64,000 bases of DNA from Cyanobium sp. N.Huapi 1H5 (GTDB taxonomy: Bacteria; Cyanobacteriota; Cyanobacteriia; PCC-6307; Cyanobiaceae). Shown one piece after another: positions 22,587 to 31,670 of the stretch. The stretch lies in contig NZ_JAGQBH010000001.1 of assembly GCF_024345535.1 (NCBI RefSeq), positions 124,001 to 188,000 of the forward strand, given 5' to 3'. A program made the position numbers and the translations under genes. The notes below the pieces were generated by a model. That model saw nothing but the letters and a program-made list of their open reading frames with translations. It made no database searches and was not told the origin of the DNA. How positions within the stretch are numbered: position 1 is the stretch's first letter; each line of letters opens with the position of its first letter.

Positions 22587-23525
22587 ATGACTTCCGCACC
22601 CCCGCGTCGCCCCAGCCCCATTGCCCTGGTCGCCCTGGCCCTCTGGGTGGGGCTGTTGGTGCTGATCAGCCTCTGGGTGGCGGGGCAGTCGCTCCGCTGG
22701 CTGCCGGTCCAGGCCTCCAATGCCGCCCCACTGGTGGACGGTCTGTTCAGCTTCGAGACCGGCGTCGGCACCTTCGTGTTCCTGGGGGTGATCTCGGTGA
22801 TGGCCTGGGTGATGCTCGTGCACCGGGCCGAGAAGTACGACGAGAGCGACGCCGAGCCGATCGAGGGCAACACCCGCCTCGAGGTGATCTGGACCGCCAT
22901 CCCCCTGGTGCTGGTGATGGCCATCGCCTGGTACGCCATTCAGGTGAACACCCAGCTCGGCGTGCTGGGGCCGATGGAGCACATCCATCTGAGCGATCCC
23001 CAGCCGATGACGATGGGCTCCGCGAAGGGCCCGGGGCCAGCTGAAGACATTGAGGTGATCGCCCGGCAGTGGTCGTGGGAGTTCCGCTACCCCGCCGAGC
23101 ACGTCTCCAGCACCGAGCTGCACCTGGAGCTGGATCGGCCGGTCACCTTCCGCCTGGTCTCCGAGGACGTGCTGCACGGCTTCTTCATCCCGGCCTTCCG
23201 GCTCAAGCAGGACGTGATCCCTGGCCGGGCGATCGATTTCAGCCTCACCCCCACCCGGCTCGGGCGCTACCGCCTGCGCGATTCCCAGTTCAGCGGCACC
23301 TGGTTCGCCGCCAATCAGGCCGATGTGGTGGTCGAGACCGCCGCAGACCATGCCGCCTGGCTGAAGCAGGCCGCCGCCGCCCCCCTGCAGCCGGGCCTCA
23401 GCGTCGCGGCCGACGAGTACGCCGACCGCCAGACCAACCCCCGCGGCGGCTGGCCCACGGTGGTGCCGGCCCCCCCGCCCCAGGTGAACGCCCCCGGTTC
23501 CAGCTCCCTTCCCCACGACGCCTGA
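22587..23525 (+). CDS. ctaCII: cytochrome oxidase subunit II, ARTO type (no Cu-A site)
   Basis: 312 residues from the ATG at 22587. Two N-terminal helices (about 11-34 and 60-78, with a further hydrophobic stretch at 100-120) and a cupredoxin domain with ARQWSWEFRYPAE (159-171) and SEDVLHGFFIPAFRLKQDVI (192-211). One Cu-A His is kept (H197). The Cu-A loop at 232-243 reads DSQFSGTWFAAN, where the usual ligands would be Cys, Glu, Cys, His and Met: they are Asp232, Gln234, Ser236, Phe240 and Asn243. This loss is the mark of the cyanobacterial alternative respiratory terminal oxidase, thought to oxidise plastoquinol and not cytochrome c. It starts 13 bp after a DUF2231 gene and ends 4 bp before subunit I. 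Confidence 0.93.
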   Translation: MTSAPPRRPSPIALVALALWVGLLVLISLWVAGQSLRWLPVQASNAAPLVDGLFSFETGVGTFVFLGVISVMAWVMLVHRAEKYDESDAEPIEGNTRLEVIWTAIPLVLVMAIAWYAIQVNTQLGVLGPMEHIHLSDPQPMTMGSAKGPGPAEDIEVIARQWSWEFRYPAEHVSSTELHLELDRPVTFRLVSEDVLHGFFIPAFRLKQDVIPGRAIDFSLTPTRLGRYRLRDSQFSGTWFAANQADVVVETAADHAAWLKQAAAAPLQPGLSVAADEYADRQTNPRGGWPTVVPAPPPQVNAPGSSSLPHDA

Positions 23526-23529
23526 GGCC

Positions 23530-25200
23530 ATGACCAGCACCGCCCTCTCCCCCGAACCGCCCGCCTCCTGGCGGCGTTACTTCGGCTTCAGCACCGATGC
23601 CAAGGTGATCGGCATCCAGTACATCGTGGTGGCCTTCTTCTTCTTCCTGGTGGGTGGCCTGCTGGCCATGATCATGCGGGGCGAACTGATCACACCCGAG
23701 GCCGATCTGGTGGATCGCACCGTGTACAACGGCCTCTACACGATGCACGGAACGATCATGCTGTTCCTGTTCATCTTTCCCGTTCTCAACGGGCTCAACA
23801 ACCTGCTGATTCCCACCATGATCGGTGCCCCCGACATGGCCTTCCCGCGGCTGAACACTGCCGCCTTCTGGCTGGTGCCGGTGTTCGGCACCCTGCTGAT
23901 CGCCAGCTTCTTCGTGCCCAGCGGCCCGGCCACCTCCGGCTGGTGGTCCTACCCGCCGGTGAGTCTCCAGAACCCCCTCGGTCACCTGATCAACGGCGAG
24001 TTCCTCTGGGTGCTGGCGGTGGCGCTCTCCGGCGTCTCCTCGATCATGGGGGCGGTGAACTTCGTCACCACGATCCTGCGGATGCGGGCGCCGGGGATGG
24101 GCTTCTTCCGCATGCCCGTGTTCTGCTGGACGGCCCTGGCCGCCCAGACCCTGCAGCTGATCGGCCTGCCCGCCCTCACCGGCGGCGCCGTGATGCTGCT
24201 GATGGATCTGAGCGTCGGCACCTCGTTCTACCGGCCGGAAGGGGGCGGCGATCCGGTGCTCTATCAGCACTTCTTCTGGTTCTATTCCCACCCGGCGGTG
24301 TATGTGATCATCCTGCCGGTGTTCGGCATCTTCTCGGAGCTGTTTCCCGTCTATTCCCGCAAGCCCCTGTTCGGCTACGTCTATGTTTGCCTGGCCTCCT
24401 TCATCATCGTCGGCCTGGGGCTGATCGTCTGGGTGCACCACATGTTCCCCAGTGGCGTCACCCAGTGGATGCGCAACCTGTTCATGGTCACCACGATGCT
24501 GATCGCCGTGCCCACCGGTGTGAAAGTGTTCGCCTGGCTTGGCACCCTATGGCGTGGCAAGATCCGGCTCACCACCCCGATGCTGTTCTGCCTCGGCGGC
24601 CTGTTCAACTTCGTCTTCGCCGGCATCACCGGCATCATGCTGGCCACCGTGCCGATCGACATTCACGTCAGCAACACCTACTTCGTGGTGGGACACTTCC
24701 ACTACGTGATCTATGGCGCGGCCGTCATGGGCGTGTTCGCCGCCATCTACCACTGGTTCCCCAAGTTCACCGGCCGCATGCCCTACGAGGGCCTCGGCAA
24801 GCTGCACTTCCTGCTCACGTTCGTGGGCGCCAACCTCAACTTCCTGCCCATGCACCCCCTCGGTCTGATGGGCATGCCCCGGCGGGTCTCCTCCTACGAC
24901 CCGGAGTTCGCCTTCTGGAACGTGCTGGCCAGCCTGGGGGCCTTCCTGCTGGGGGTCTCGATCATCCCCTTCCTGCTCAACATGATCAGCTCCTGGGCCC
25001 GGGGTCCCAAGGCCCCGCACAACCCCTGGAACGCCATCGGCCTGGAGTGGCTGCTGCCGTCACCCCCGGCGGAGGACAACTTCGGCGAGCACGTGCCCAC
25101 CGTGATCAGCCGTCCCTACGGCTACGGCACGGGTGAACCCCTGGTGGAGCACCAGGCGGAGATCGAGCGAGCCCTCACCCTTCAGGAGGCCAACCGATGA
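23530..25200 (+). CDS. ctaDII: cytochrome oxidase subunit I, heme-copper type
   Basis: 556 residues, twelve helices. All ligands are seen: His73 in TMHGTIM (low-spin heme), His254 and Tyr258 in YSHPAVY (Cu-B and the cross-linked Tyr), His303/His304 in WVHHMF (Cu-B), and His389/His391 in VGHFHYV (high-spin and low-spin hemes). The helix VI motif YSHPAVY, without the Glu of A1-type enzymes, fits the A2 class. It should therefore be an active, proton-moving O2 reductase even though subunit II has no Cu-A. It overlaps subunit III by 4 bp (ATGA). Confidence 0.96.
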   Translation: MTSTALSPEPPASWRRYFGFSTDAKVIGIQYIVVAFFFFLVGGLLAMIMRGELITPEADLVDRTVYNGLYTMHGTIMLFLFIFPVLNGLNNLLIPTMIGAPDMAFPRLNTAAFWLVPVFGTLLIASFFVPSGPATSGWWSYPPVSLQNPLGHLINGEFLWVLAVALSGVSSIMGAVNFVTTILRMRAPGMGFFRMPVFCWTALAAQTLQLIGLPALTGGAVMLLMDLSVGTSFYRPEGGGDPVLYQHFFWFYSHPAVYVIILPVFGIFSELFPVYSRKPLFGYVYVCLASFIIVGLGLIVWVHHMFPSGVTQWMRNLFMVTTMLIAVPTGVKVFAWLGTLWRGKIRLTTPMLFCLGGLFNFVFAGITGIMLATVPIDIHVSNTYFVVGHFHYVIYGAAVMGVFAAIYHWFPKFTGRMPYEGLGKLHFLLTFVGANLNFLPMHPLGLMGMPRRVSSYDPEFAFWNVLASLGAFLLGVSIIPFLLNMISSWARGPKAPHNPWNAIGLEWLLPSPPAEDNFGEHVPTVISRPYGYGTGEPLVEHQAEIERALTLQEANR

Positions 25201-25799
25201 GCAGCACCCCCGCCACCCCCGCCAGCCCATCCGGGGCCCACGGCGAAGGGCAGCACGCCAACCACAACCTCACTGGCTTCATCATCTTCCTGTGCTCCGA
25301 GAGCGTCATCTTCCTGGCGTTCTTCAGCGGCTATGCCCTCCTGCGTCTCTCCACCATCGACTGGCTGCCCGCCGGCGTGGACGGCCTCGAATGGCGCCTG
25401 CCCCTGATCAACACGGTGGTGCTGGTCTCCAGCTCCTTCACGATGGTGGTGGCCGAGCATTTCAAGGGCAAGGGAAAGATCTGGCTGTTCCGGGGCTTCT
25501 GGTTGCTGACCATGGCCATGGGGGCCTATTTCCTCTACGGCCAGGCGGTGGAATGGCGCGGCCTCAGCTTCGGCTTCACCTCCGGCACCTTCGGCGGCAC
25601 CTTCTATCTGCTCACCGGCTTCCATGGGCTGCATGTGCTCACGGGCATCCTGCTGATGGGCCTGATGCTGGCCAAATCCTTCGTCCCCGGCAACTACGAC
25701 CGGGGTGAAGAAGGCGTCATCGCCACGTCCCTGTTCTGGCACTTCGTGGATGTGATCTGGATCATCCTGTTCGTGCTGCTCTACGTCTGGAGAGCCTGA
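25197..25799 (+). CDS. ctaEII: cytochrome oxidase subunit III
   Basis: 200 residues with five helices, the short bacterial form. Typical are GFIIFLCSESVIFLAFFSGY with its membrane Glu, the middle FTSGTFGGTFYLLTGFHGLH with the conserved His-Gly-x-His, and the last helix SLFWHFVDVIWIILFVLLYV. It completes the three core subunits. The GMC gene starts three bases after its stop. Confidence 0.95.
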   Translation: MSSTPATPASPSGAHGEGQHANHNLTGFIIFLCSESVIFLAFFSGYALLRLSTIDWLPAGVDGLEWRLPLINTVVLVSSSFTMVVAEHFKGKGKIWLFRGFWLLTMAMGAYFLYGQAVEWRGLSFGFTSGTFGGTFYLLTGFHGLHVLTGILLMGLMLAKSFVPGNYDRGEEGVIATSLFWHFVDVIWIILFVLLYVWRA

Positions 25800-25802
25800 A
25801 CC

Positions 25803-27317
25803 ATGATCATCGACGACACCCACTACGACGTGATCCTGATCGGCAGCGGCGCCGGTGGGGGCACCCTGGCCGCCGCCCTCGCCGACGGTGGTCACACCGT
25901 GCTGTTGCTGGAGCGCGGTGGGGTGATGCCCCAGGCCGATCAGAACGTCGCCGAGGTGGGGCTGTTCCGCAAGCCGCGGTACCACCCCGAGGAGAAGTGG
26001 TTCGGCACCGACGGTGACCCCTTCTCCCCCCAGATGGTGCACGCCGTCGGCGGCAACACCAAGATCTGGGGTGGCGTGCTGGAACGCATGCGGGAAGCGG
26101 AGTTCACCGGCGTGGCGCTCCAGGAGGGACCGTCCCCGGACTGGGAGCTGCGCTACGACGACCTGGCCCCCTGGTACGCGCAGGCCGAAGCGCTTTACCG
26201 GGTCCATGGGGTGGCCGGTGCCGATCCCACCGCCCCGGCGATGCAGGGCCCCTACCCCGCCAAGCCGCGGCCGGTGGAACCGTTCCTGGTGGAACTGCGG
26301 GCCGCCCTGGAGCGCCAGGGGCTCCATCCCTACGACCTGCCCCTGAGCTGGTCCGACTCGGCGGTCGATCCCACCGGCGATGCGGAGCTGTTCGGGGTGG
26401 ATCCGGCGCGGGGCTCCAGCACCGTGACGGTGCGGGAGAACGCCCGGGTGGTGCAGCTGCACGTCAACCCGTCGGGCCAGGAGGTGCGCGGCGTCGAGGT
26501 GGAGATCGACCACCAGCGCTGGCTGTTCCGCAGCCACCAGGTGGTGCTGGCCGCCGGGGCCATCGGCACGCCGGAGATCCTGCTCCGTTCCGCCACCGAT
26601 CACCACGCCCGCGGCCTGGCCAACGGCTCCGACCAGGTGGGGCGCAACCTGATGAAGCCCCAGCTCACCTCGATCCTGCAGCTGGCGGCCGCCCCCAACT
26701 CGGGCCGCTACGGCCGGGGCCATGGCATCACCGACTTCTACTGGGGCGACAAGAACGTCGACTTCCCCCTCGGTTCGATCCAGAGCGGCGGCGGGGTGCT
26801 CCAGGACGCCCTGTTCGCCGAGTCGCCGCCGGTGCTCTCCCTGGTGACCCGCCTGCTGCCAGACTTCGGCCTTGAGCAGCTGGCCGCCCGTTCGATCACC
26901 TGGTGGGCGATGAGCGCCGTGCGGCCCGATCCCCACAACCGGGTCGCCCTGCGGGGCCAGCAGCTGCAGGTCCACTACACGGCCAACAACCGCGAAGCCC
27001 ACGACCGGCTCGTCTACCGCTGGATCGACTGCCTCAAGGCCGTGGAGGCCGACCCCCTGACCCTGGTCGCCAAGGCCGCCCCCACCCATCCCCGCGGCGA
27101 GGCGCCCCTGCCGGTGATCGGCGGCGCCTGCGGCACCTGCCGCATGGGCTCGGATCCGGCCACCTCGGTGGTGGATCTGCAGGGCCGCAGCCACGAGGTG
27201 GCCAACCTCTGGATCGTCGACGCCAGCGTGCTGCCCTCCTGTCCGTCGGTGGGGGTGGGGCTCACGGTGATCGCCAATGCCCTGCGCATCGGCGCCGCCC
27301 TGAAGGCGTCCCTATGA
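25803..27317 (+). CDS. GMC-family flavoprotein lacking the usual catalytic pair
   Basis: 504 residues, no signal peptide. The FAD fold is clear: DVILIGSGAGGGTLAAALAD at the start, VVLAAGAIGTPEILLRSATD in the middle, and a C-terminal NLWIVDASVLP with LTVIANALRIG. In GMC oxidoreductases the active site has a His in H-x-x-G-T-C-R and a His or Asn ahead of the last helix. Aligned with the paralogue at 30022, these are Gly441 (GACGTCRMG) and Gly484 (SVGVGLT). The Cys-rich segment of the paralogue is also missing. It may be a non-catalytic partner, have a changed substrate, or be an electron-transfer subunit. It is translationally coupled to the glucosidase gene (ATGA). Confidence 0.88.
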   Translation: MIIDDTHYDVILIGSGAGGGTLAAALADGGHTVLLLERGGVMPQADQNVAEVGLFRKPRYHPEEKWFGTDGDPFSPQMVHAVGGNTKIWGGVLERMREAEFTGVALQEGPSPDWELRYDDLAPWYAQAEALYRVHGVAGADPTAPAMQGPYPAKPRPVEPFLVELRAALERQGLHPYDLPLSWSDSAVDPTGDAELFGVDPARGSSTVTVRENARVVQLHVNPSGQEVRGVEVEIDHQRWLFRSHQVVLAAGAIGTPEILLRSATDHHARGLANGSDQVGRNLMKPQLTSILQLAAAPNSGRYGRGHGITDFYWGDKNVDFPLGSIQSGGGVLQDALFAESPPVLSLVTRLLPDFGLEQLAARSITWWAMSAVRPDPHNRVALRGQQLQVHYTANNREAHDRLVYRWIDCLKAVEADPLTLVAKAAPTHPRGEAPLPVIGGACGTCRMGSDPATSVVDLQGRSHEVANLWIVDASVLPSCPSVGVGLTVIANALRIGAALKASL

Positions 27318-30025
27318 CGGCCAGCGTCCCCAGCCGCGCCGCCATCGACGCCATCACCCCGTCGGAAACCCGGCGCATGGCCGAGCGCGACCACGGCCTC
27401 GCCCCCTGGAGCCTCTGGGGCAGCTACCTGAGCGAGCGCCAGTGGGGAACCGTGCGCGAGGACTACTCCGCCGACGGCGACGCCTGGCGCTCCTTCCCCC
27501 ACGACCACGCCCGCTCCCGCGTCTACCGCTGGGGCGAGGACGGCCTGCTGGGCCTCTGCGACGACCAGTGCCGCCTCTGCTTCTCCCTCGCCCTCTGGAA
27601 CGGCGTGGACCCGATCCTCAAGGAACGGCCCTTCGGCCTCGGCAACCCCGAAGGCAACCACGGCGAGGATCTCAAGGACTACTTCTTCCACCTCGCCAAC
27701 ACCCCGACCCACAGCTTCATGCGGGGGCTGTACAAGTACCCGCAGCGGGAGTTCCCCTACACCGACCTGCTGGCGGAGAACGGCCGCCGCGGCCGCGACC
27801 AGCCCGAGTATGAACTGGTCGACACGGGCATCTTCGACGACAGCCGCTATTTCGATGTCCTCATCGAGTACGCCAAGGCGGGACCGGAGGACCTGCTGAT
27901 CCGGATCCGGGCCACCAACCGCGGCCCCGATCCCGCCCCCCTCACCCTGTTGCCCAGCCTGTGGCTGCGCAACACCTGGCGCTGGGGCTACCCCGATGAG
28001 GTCGAGCGCCGGATCCGCCCCCTCGGTGACGCCGGCGGTCCTTCGATCGTCACCGATGCCCTGCCCCACCTGGGGGTCTACCAGCTCGACTGCCGGGAGC
28101 CCGGCACCTGGATCTTCACCGACAACGAAACCAACAGCGAGCGGCTCTGGGACCAGCCCAACGCCACACCCTTCCAGAAGGACGGCTTCCATCGCCATGT
28201 GGTCGACGGCGAGGCCGGTGCGGTGAATCCGGCCCTGGAGGGCAGCAAGGCGGGGCGTGTGCTGCAGCGCACCCTGGCCGCCGGCGAGGAGTGGGTGGTG
28301 GAGCTGCGCCTGCATCGGATCGACGGCCCCGCACCCGGCCCGGCCGAGCTCGGAGATACGTTCGAGGCGATCTTCAGCGAGCGCGAGCGGGAGTGGCTGG
28401 AGTACTTCGACCATCGGGTGCCGGGGCTGTCCGAGGACGATCGCCGCATCCACCTGGCGGGCACCGCCGGGCTGCTCTGGTGCAAGAAGTACTACGGCTG
28501 GAGCGTGATGCGCTGGCTGGAGGGGGACCCCACCGGGACGCCCCCGCCGGCCGAGCGGCGCCACACCCAGAACGCCTTCTGGCAACGGCTGCACGCCCAC
28601 GACGTGATCTCGATGCCGGACTGCTGGGAGTACCCCTACTTCTGCCAGTGGGATCTGATGTTCCACTCCGTCGCCTTCGCCGTCTTCGATCCGGCCACGG
28701 CCAAGGAGCAGTGCATGCTGCTGCGCAAGCCCCAGTACACCGCCCCCAACGCCCAGACCCCCGCCTACGAGTGGGCCCTGTCCGACCCCAATCCCCCGAT
28801 CGGCGCCTGGGCGGCGATGCGCATCTATCAGATCGATCGCAAGAACAGCGACGCCGCCGATCTGGCCTTCCTGCGCGCCGCCCTGCGCAAGCTGATCCTG
28901 GAGTACGGCTGGTGGGCGAACCGCAACGACCGCTCCGGCGACAACGTGTTCGAGGGGGGATTCCTGGGGCTCGACAACATCGGCGTGTTCGATCGGCGCT
29001 TCCCCCTGGCCGACGGCAGCATCATCGAGCAGTGCGACGGCACGGCCTGGATGGCCTCGCTCAGTCTCAACCTGCTGCAGATCGCCGTGGAGCTGAGCCG
29101 CGAGGAACCGGAGTACGCCGACATCTGCGAGCGGTTCGTGGTGGATTTCGTGCAGCTGGCCATCGGCCTCAACAATCCCGCCGGCCGCAACTACCTCAAC
29201 TGGGACGAGGAGGACGGCTTCTACTACGACGTCATCAAGCGGCCCGACGGCAGCGTCGACTATCTGCGCACCCGTTCACTCTCGGGCCTGGTGCCCCTGC
29301 TGGCGGTGCAGAGCTTCGACATCGACACCGTGGCGCGGTTGCCGATGCTCGATGTCACCCACACCCTGGCCTGGTTCACCCATGAGCGCACCACGCCCTC
29401 CTGGATCGTGGAGAACCTGGGAATCTGGAACAACGATCGGGTGCTGTTCACCCTGGTGCCCCGGGAGCGCCTGCAGCGCATCTGCGAGCGGCTCTTCGAT
29501 GAGGAGGAGTTTCTCTCCCCCTACGGCATCCGCTCCCTCTCCAAGGTGTATGCGCAGCACCCCTACACGTACACCGAAGGCAGCCAGAGCCAGACGCTCG
29601 CCTACAGCCCGGCCGACAGTCCCGTGGCCATGTTCGGGGGCAACTCCAACTGGCGCGGACCGGTGTGGATGCCGATGAACTTCCTGCTGATCGAATCGCT
29701 GCAGAAGTTCGCCCATTTCTACGACGACAGCTTCAAGGTGGAGTTCCCCACCCGCTCGGGCCACTGGATCACGCTGTGGCAGGCCTCCCTGGAGCTGGAG
29801 AAGCGGCTGGTGGGGCTGTTCCGCCGCGACGGCCAGGGCCGACGCCCCTTCAATGGCGCGGTGGAACTGTTCCAGAGCGATCCCCACTGGCGCGATCTGA
29901 TCCTGTTCAACGAATACTTCCACGGCGACAATGGCCGTGGCGTCGGCGCCTCCCACCAGACCGGCTGGAGCGCCATGGTCTGCAAGATGCTCAACCAGCT
30001 CAACCGCTACCCCATCCAGCCATGA
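27314..30025 (+). CDS. MGH1/GH63-like glucosidase
   Basis: 903 residues. The N-terminal part has APWSLWGSYLSERQWGTVRE followed by DYSADGDAWRSFPHDHARSR, the hallmark of a widespread bacterial 'glucosidase' family related to mannosylglycerate/glucosylglycerate hydrolases. The (alpha/alpha)6 barrel carries MPDCWEYPYFCQWDLMFHSV (probable acid Asp) and MFGGNSNWRGPVWMPMNFLL, the GH63-type WRGPVW motif. It should release glucose or a close sugar from a small glucoside; the substrate is not known, and glucosylglycerate-type osmolytes are only one option. No signal peptide, so cytoplasmic. It overlaps the GMC genes on both sides by ATGA. Confidence 0.9.
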   Translation: MTASVPSRAAIDAITPSETRRMAERDHGLAPWSLWGSYLSERQWGTVREDYSADGDAWRSFPHDHARSRVYRWGEDGLLGLCDDQCRLCFSLALWNGVDPILKERPFGLGNPEGNHGEDLKDYFFHLANTPTHSFMRGLYKYPQREFPYTDLLAENGRRGRDQPEYELVDTGIFDDSRYFDVLIEYAKAGPEDLLIRIRATNRGPDPAPLTLLPSLWLRNTWRWGYPDEVERRIRPLGDAGGPSIVTDALPHLGVYQLDCREPGTWIFTDNETNSERLWDQPNATPFQKDGFHRHVVDGEAGAVNPALEGSKAGRVLQRTLAAGEEWVVELRLHRIDGPAPGPAELGDTFEAIFSEREREWLEYFDHRVPGLSEDDRRIHLAGTAGLLWCKKYYGWSVMRWLEGDPTGTPPPAERRHTQNAFWQRLHAHDVISMPDCWEYPYFCQWDLMFHSVAFAVFDPATAKEQCMLLRKPQYTAPNAQTPAYEWALSDPNPPIGAWAAMRIYQIDRKNSDAADLAFLRAALRKLILEYGWWANRNDRSGDNVFEGGFLGLDNIGVFDRRFPLADGSIIEQCDGTAWMASLSLNLLQIAVELSREEPEYADICERFVVDFVQLAIGLNNPAGRNYLNWDEEDGFYYDVIKRPDGSVDYLRTRSLSGLVPLLAVQSFDIDTVARLPMLDVTHTLAWFTHERTTPSWIVENLGIWNNDRVLFTLVPRERLQRICERLFDEEEFLSPYGIRSLSKVYAQHPYTYTEGSQSQTLAYSPADSPVAMFGGNSNWRGPVWMPMNFLLIESLQKFAHFYDDSFKVEFPTRSGHWITLWQASLELEKRLVGLFRRDGQGRRPFNGAVELFQSDPHWRDLILFNEYFHGDNGRGVGASHQTGWSAMVCKMLNQLNRYPIQP

Positions 30026-31662
30026 GCATCCCCTCCCCCAGCGCCGCCATCGCCGGTCCGAGCCTGCACAGCTCGCCCCTGCCGGAGGCGGCCCAGCTGG
30101 AGGTGAGCCACGGGGCCCACTTCGATGTGGTGATCATCGGCAGCGGCGCCGGCGGCGGCACCCTGGCCCGCCACCTGGCGCCGACGGGCCTGAAGGTGCT
30201 GGTGCTGGAGCGGGGCGACTGGCTGCCCCAGGAGCCCCAGAACTGGGACGCCGAAGCGGTGTTCCAGCAGAACCGCTACGTGTCGAAGGATCCCTGGCTC
30301 GACAAGCACGGCAAGCCCTTCCAGCCCGGCAGCCATTACTTCGTCGGCGGCGCCACCAAGATGTACGGCGCCGCCCATTTCCGCCTGCGCCAGCAGGACT
30401 TCGAGGAGCTCGCCCACTTCGACGGCACCTCGCCGGCCTGGCCCCTGCGCTACGCCGACTTCGAGCCCTGGTACCAGCAGGCCGAGGAGATGTACCACGT
30501 GCACGGCCAGCGCGGTGAGGATCCCACCGAGCCGCCCTGCAGCGGCCCCTATCCCCATCCGCCGGTGGCCCACGAGCCGCGGATGCAGCAGCTGGTCGAC
30601 GACCTGCGCTCCGCCGGGCTCCATCCCTTCCACGCCCCCAGCGGCGTCCAGCTGGATGAGGCCCACATGGCCTTCAGCCGCTGCCGCAAGTGCAACTGCT
30701 GCGATGGCTTCCCCTGCCTGGTGCACGCCAAGTCGGATGCGGAGGTGCTGGGCATCCGGCCGGCCCTGGCGCAGCCGAACGTGTCCCTGCTGACGCGGGC
30801 CCAGGTGAAACGGCTGCTCACCGATGAATCCGGTCGCACGGTGAAGGCGGTGGAACTGGAGCGGGACGGCGAACCGCTGACGGTGAGCGGTGATGTGGTG
30901 GTGGTGAGCTGCGGCGCCGCCAACAGCGCCCGGCTGCTGCTGTTGTCGGCCAACGACCGCCATCCCCGGGGCCTGGCCAACGGCTCCGACCAGGTGGGTC
31001 GCCACTACATGTTCCACAACAGCAAGGCGATGGTGGCCCTGGCCCATGAGCCGAACCGCACCATCTTCCAGAAAACGGTGTCGATCAACGACTGGTATCT
31101 CGGGGATGCCGACTTCGACTACCCGATGGGCAACATCCAGATGACGGGCAAGACCAACGGCACGATCATGAAGGGCTACGCGCCACTGGAAACCTTCCTG
31201 ATGCCCGGCTGGAGCATGGACAAGATCGCCGAACATGCGCTCGACTTCTGGATCTCCAGCGAGGATCTCCCCGATCCGAACAACCGCGTGACCGTGACCG
31301 GATCGGGCCAGATCCAGCTCAGCTACACCCCCAACAACCTCACCGCCTCGGCCCGCCTGGTGAGCCGTCTGGAGGGCCTGCTGGATCGCCTCTATCTGCG
31401 CCAGCACCTGGTGGAGCGCCAGTTCTATATCGCCAACAGCATGGGCATCGCCGCCGTGGGCCACCAGGCCGGCACCTGCCGCTTCGGCAGCGATCCGGCC
31501 ACCTCGGTGCTCGACCTCAATTGCAAGGCCCACGAGCTCGACAACCTCTACGTCGTCGATACCAGCTTCATGCCGACGATCGGCGCCGTGAACCCGTCCC
31601 TCACCGCCATCGCCAATGCCCTGCGGGTGGGCACCCACCTGGTGGAACGGCTGCGGGGCTGA
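30022..31662 (+). CDS. GMC-family sugar/alcohol dehydrogenase-like flavoprotein, canonical copy
   Basis: 546 residues. FAD loop VVIIGSGAGGGTLARHLAPT (36-55), a substrate/FAD loop HYFVGGATKMYGAAHFRL (105-122), and a C-terminal active site with His481 (GHQAGTCRFG) and Asn524 (AVNPSLT), the usual GMC His/Asn pair. Residues 221-232 hold a cysteine cluster (Cys 221, 224, 226, 227, 232) of the kind seen in quinone- or cytochrome-linked bacterial GMC dehydrogenases; it could bind a metal or FeS centre, but this is not proven. No signal peptide. It is probably the active dehydrogenase of the operon, giving electrons to the quinone pool. The upstream overlap is ATGA, and 8 bp separate it from the next gene. 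Confidence 0.9.
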   Translation: MSIPSPSAAIAGPSLHSSPLPEAAQLEVSHGAHFDVVIIGSGAGGGTLARHLAPTGLKVLVLERGDWLPQEPQNWDAEAVFQQNRYVSKDPWLDKHGKPFQPGSHYFVGGATKMYGAAHFRLRQQDFEELAHFDGTSPAWPLRYADFEPWYQQAEEMYHVHGQRGEDPTEPPCSGPYPHPPVAHEPRMQQLVDDLRSAGLHPFHAPSGVQLDEAHMAFSRCRKCNCCDGFPCLVHAKSDAEVLGIRPALAQPNVSLLTRAQVKRLLTDESGRTVKAVELERDGEPLTVSGDVVVVSCGAANSARLLLLSANDRHPRGLANGSDQVGRHYMFHNSKAMVALAHEPNRTIFQKTVSINDWYLGDADFDYPMGNIQMTGKTNGTIMKGYAPLETFLMPGWSMDKIAEHALDFWISSEDLPDPNNRVTVTGSGQIQLSYTPNNLTASARLVSRLEGLLDRLYLRQHLVERQFYIANSMGIAAVGHQAGTCRFGSDPATSVLDLNCKAHELDNLYVVDTSFMPTIGAVNPSLTAIANALRVGTHLVERLRG

Positions 31663-31670
31663 GGGTGGCC

